Shown piece after piece: positions 6,917-8,087 of a stretch of 8,087 bases of DNA. Every line of letters begins with the position of its first letter. Positions within the stretch are counted from its first letter, which is position 1. A model generated the notes under the pieces. That model made no database searches. It saw only the letters and a list, made by a program, of their open reading frames with translations, and was not told the DNA's origin. The stretch spans positions 1 to 8,087 of the forward strand of contig JADJXQ010000016.1 in the NCBI GenBank assembly GCA_016710335.1. Reading direction: 5' to 3'. Source of the DNA: Rhodospirillales bacterium. Its GTDB lineage: Bacteria > Pseudomonadota > Alphaproteobacteria > Rhodospirillales > Defluviicoccaceae. The position numbers and the translations under genes were made by a program.

Positions 6917-7441
6917 TCAAAAGGGAATCGGGTCGTCGAGCGGGTCGCGGGCGGCTGCCTGGCGCTGCATCGATTCCTGAAACCCGTCGACGCAGGCCTC
7001 GATGATGCGGTCGATCTCTTCGGGCTTCCGGTCGTAGAACGGCGCCATCAGGTCGAGCTCGGTGAGCGTCTCGGCGAGAAAGCGGCGCGCTTCCTTGATC
7101 GCCCGGGTCTCCATGTCGGTCTTGTCGATCATCCCGTTGTTCCTGTTGGCGAGCGCCGCGCCGACATCGAGGCAGCGCATCGAGCAGAAGCGGTGGTAAG
7201 GAAAGCGGTCCCAGCGCAGCTGGTGGACGTAGCCGAAGCCCCGCGCCTGACGTCCGCAGACGGCGCAGACGGCTACCCGAGCAAGAGCCGGGTCAGGTCC
7301 TCTGCGTCGTCCGGCTGATCCTTGATCCGGTGTGAGGCCAGGACGATGAACCGCGCGATCGCGTTCGCCGCCATGGCTTCCAGTTCGGGAAGCGTGAGAG
7401 CGGCGATGGGCTGGTGAAGTCTTCCGCGTCCTTCGAGCCAT
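6917..7441 (-). CDS. DUF6511-like zinc-binding phage protein, start uncertain
   Basis: The recognisable part runs from about 7260 to 6917. It contains VAVCAVCGRQARGFGYV, then HRFCSMRCLDVG, a helical middle and a C-terminal DPLDDPIPF. The CxxC and CxxxC pairs form a likely zinc site. The order CAVCGR...RFCSMRC matches what I know as DUF6511, a prophage family of unknown function. The only ATG in reasonable range (7441) gives 174 residues. It forces a 169-base overlap with the 75-residue gene and adds an Arg/Ser/Gly-rich N-terminus that looks like out-of-frame translation. No ATG, GTG or TTG lies in frame between 7441 and the first Cys pair. A non-standard start, a programmed frameshift from the upstream gene, or a small sequence error is likely. 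The real protein is probably about 115-120 residues. Confidence 0.6.
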   Translation of the reverse strand: MARRTRKTSPAHRRSHASRTGSHGGERDRAVHRPGLTPDQGSAGRRRGPDPALARVAVCAVCGRQARGFGYVHQLRWDRFPYHRFCSMRCLDVGAALANRNNGMIDKTDMETRAIKEARRFLAETLTELDLMAPFYDRKPEEIDRIIEACVDGFQESMQRQAAARDPLDDPIPF

Positions 7442-7500
7442 TGTCCCATCGCCTTCGCTGCCTCGCGCGTGACGTGCGCCTGCCACTCATCGGCCGTCAT
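7273..7500 (-). CDS. Small hypothetical protein, 75 aa
   Basis: Begins MTADEWQAHVTREAAKAMGQ and ends DDAEDLTRLLLG. It is acidic to neutral and Ala/Leu-rich, and looks fully alpha-helical with amphipathic spacing. I see no cysteine pair, transmembrane segment or catalytic motif, and I do not recognise the family. The ATG (7498-7500) lies five bases after the stop of the ssDNA-binding-like gene, which sets the start. I see no clear Shine-Dalgarno, so translation is probably coupled to the upstream gene. Its last codons abut the conserved Cys-rich region of the next gene, which has no start of its own there. Confidence 0.65.
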   Translation of the reverse strand: MTADEWQAHVTREAAKAMGQWLEGRGRLHQPIAALTLPELEAMAANAIARFIVLASHRIKDQPDDAEDLTRLLLG

Positions 7501-7505
7501 GACGG

Positions 7506-8087
7506 TCAGGTGTTGAGCCAGGCCGGGCCACTCGGGGCCGGCGTCGCTGCAGGCGCGGCTGTCGCGGCCGTTGCCGGAGCCGTGCCCGGCTGTGCCGGCC
7601 GGCTCCAGGCCGGGGCAGCGCTCGCGGGCGGCGATGCGGCGGGCTGCCCCCAGGCCGGAGCTGCGGGCGATGCAGCCTTGGGTCGCGCGCGGGTGCTGGG
7701 GCTCGGCGCCAGGACCTCGCCGTCCATCACCTTCCGCCATTCCGGCTCGCTCGGCAGAACCACGCGGTCGAGCTTGTTGCTGTCGCCGTAGCGCGGGTCG
7801 TCGCTGGGCTCGACCTTGATCTTGGCGACGAAGGTGATGCCGCTGAGGTCGGCCAGGCCGCGCAGGATCCGCTTCGACTTCGCCGCCTCGCTCATGTCAT
7901 GCGGATCGAGCCCGAGCGCGCTGTCGATCATCGCGCGGAAGCTCCCCTTCGAGATCTTCCAGCCTATCGAGACGCCGTGCTCGTCGACCTTGCCGCCGGA
8001 GACGGTGAACATCTGCCAGAACTTGCGCCGAACGTGCGGGCCCTCGGCGACGGTGAACTCGGCATCCACCATCAGCATGCGTCGCTG
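7506..8087 (-). CDS. ssDNA-binding-like phage protein with Pro/Ala-rich tail, 5' partial
   Basis: 193 residues are visible. The frame is open to the window edge with Gln-Arg-Arg before the first ATG (8078), and that ATG sits inside what looks like a beta-strand, so the true start lies outside. The folded part reads VDAEFTVAEGPHVRRKFWQ, a mixed segment with GSFRAMIDSALGL, then ITFVAKIKVEPSDD and NKLDRVVLPSEPEW. This is the pattern of phage proteins of the DUF669 or single-strand-binding kind, where a beta-barrel core binds ssDNA; the assignment is by pattern and context. A roughly 55-residue linker of Ala, Pro, Ser and Thr follows, with three Pro-Ala-Trp steps and a GPAWLNT end. That resembles the disordered tail plus short tip used by SSB proteins to recruit partners. 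It heads the operon seen here. Confidence 0.65.
   Translation of the reverse strand, partial: QRRMLMVDAEFTVAEGPHVRRKFWQMFTVSGGKVDEHGVSIGWKISKGSFRAMIDSALGLDPHDMSEAAKSKRILRGLADLSGITFVAKIKVEPSDDPRYGDSNKLDRVVLPSEPEWRKVMDGEVLAPSPSTRARPKAASPAAPAWGQPAASPPASAAPAWSRPAQPGTAPATAATAAPAATPAPSGPAWLNT

Overview
The window is about two-thirds G+C. It carries one block of genes, all on the minus strand, which looks like the DNA replication and recombination module of an integrated tailed phage (or closely related mobile element) in an alphaproteobacterium. The evidence is the family content (DUF6362, DUF6378, a DUF6511-like zinc protein, a RuvC-type resolvase, a toprim primase-helicase, an SF1 helicase, a Cas4/AddB-like nuclease and an ssDNA-binding-like protein) and the tight packing, with ATGA or TGATG overlaps at most junctions. 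No host housekeeping gene, tRNA, rRNA or CRISPR array is visible.

In transcription order, from high to low coordinates, the layout is: a 5'-truncated ssDNA-binding-like protein with a Pro/Ala tail (7506-8087); a 75-residue unknown (7273-7500); a Cys-rich DUF6511-like protein (6917-7441); a PD-(D/E)XK nuclease with a four-cysteine iron-sulfur signature (6139-6908); an SF1B Dda/RecD2-like helicase (4864-6142); a large toprim primase plus AAA+ helicase (about 2128-4871) whose C-terminal coding end holds a dense array of a 9-bp repeat; a RuvC-like Holliday junction resolvase (1312-1951); DUF6378 (1058-1315); a 66-residue unknown (861-1061); and DUF6362 (428-868). Positions 1-427 hold no gene I can support. 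A 15-bp-period TGTCTC array at 387-422 may mark the edge of the module or of an insertion sequence.

The working picture is a phage replication operon. The primase-helicase starts and unwinds, the SF1 helicase and Fe-S nuclease process ends and intermediates, the ssDNA-binding-like protein coats single strands, and the resolvase cuts branched intermediates.

The most striking oddity is that the four largest enzymes are each interrupted by one or more small frameshifts, at least ten in total. Nearly all can be explained as 1- or 2-base deletions in G/C runs or CG repeats. Coding quality continues cleanly in a new frame after each break, with no in-frame decay. This points to uncorrected sequencing indels or very recent inactivation, not an old pseudogene cluster. 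Reconstructed proteins are described below; their exact joints are inferred.
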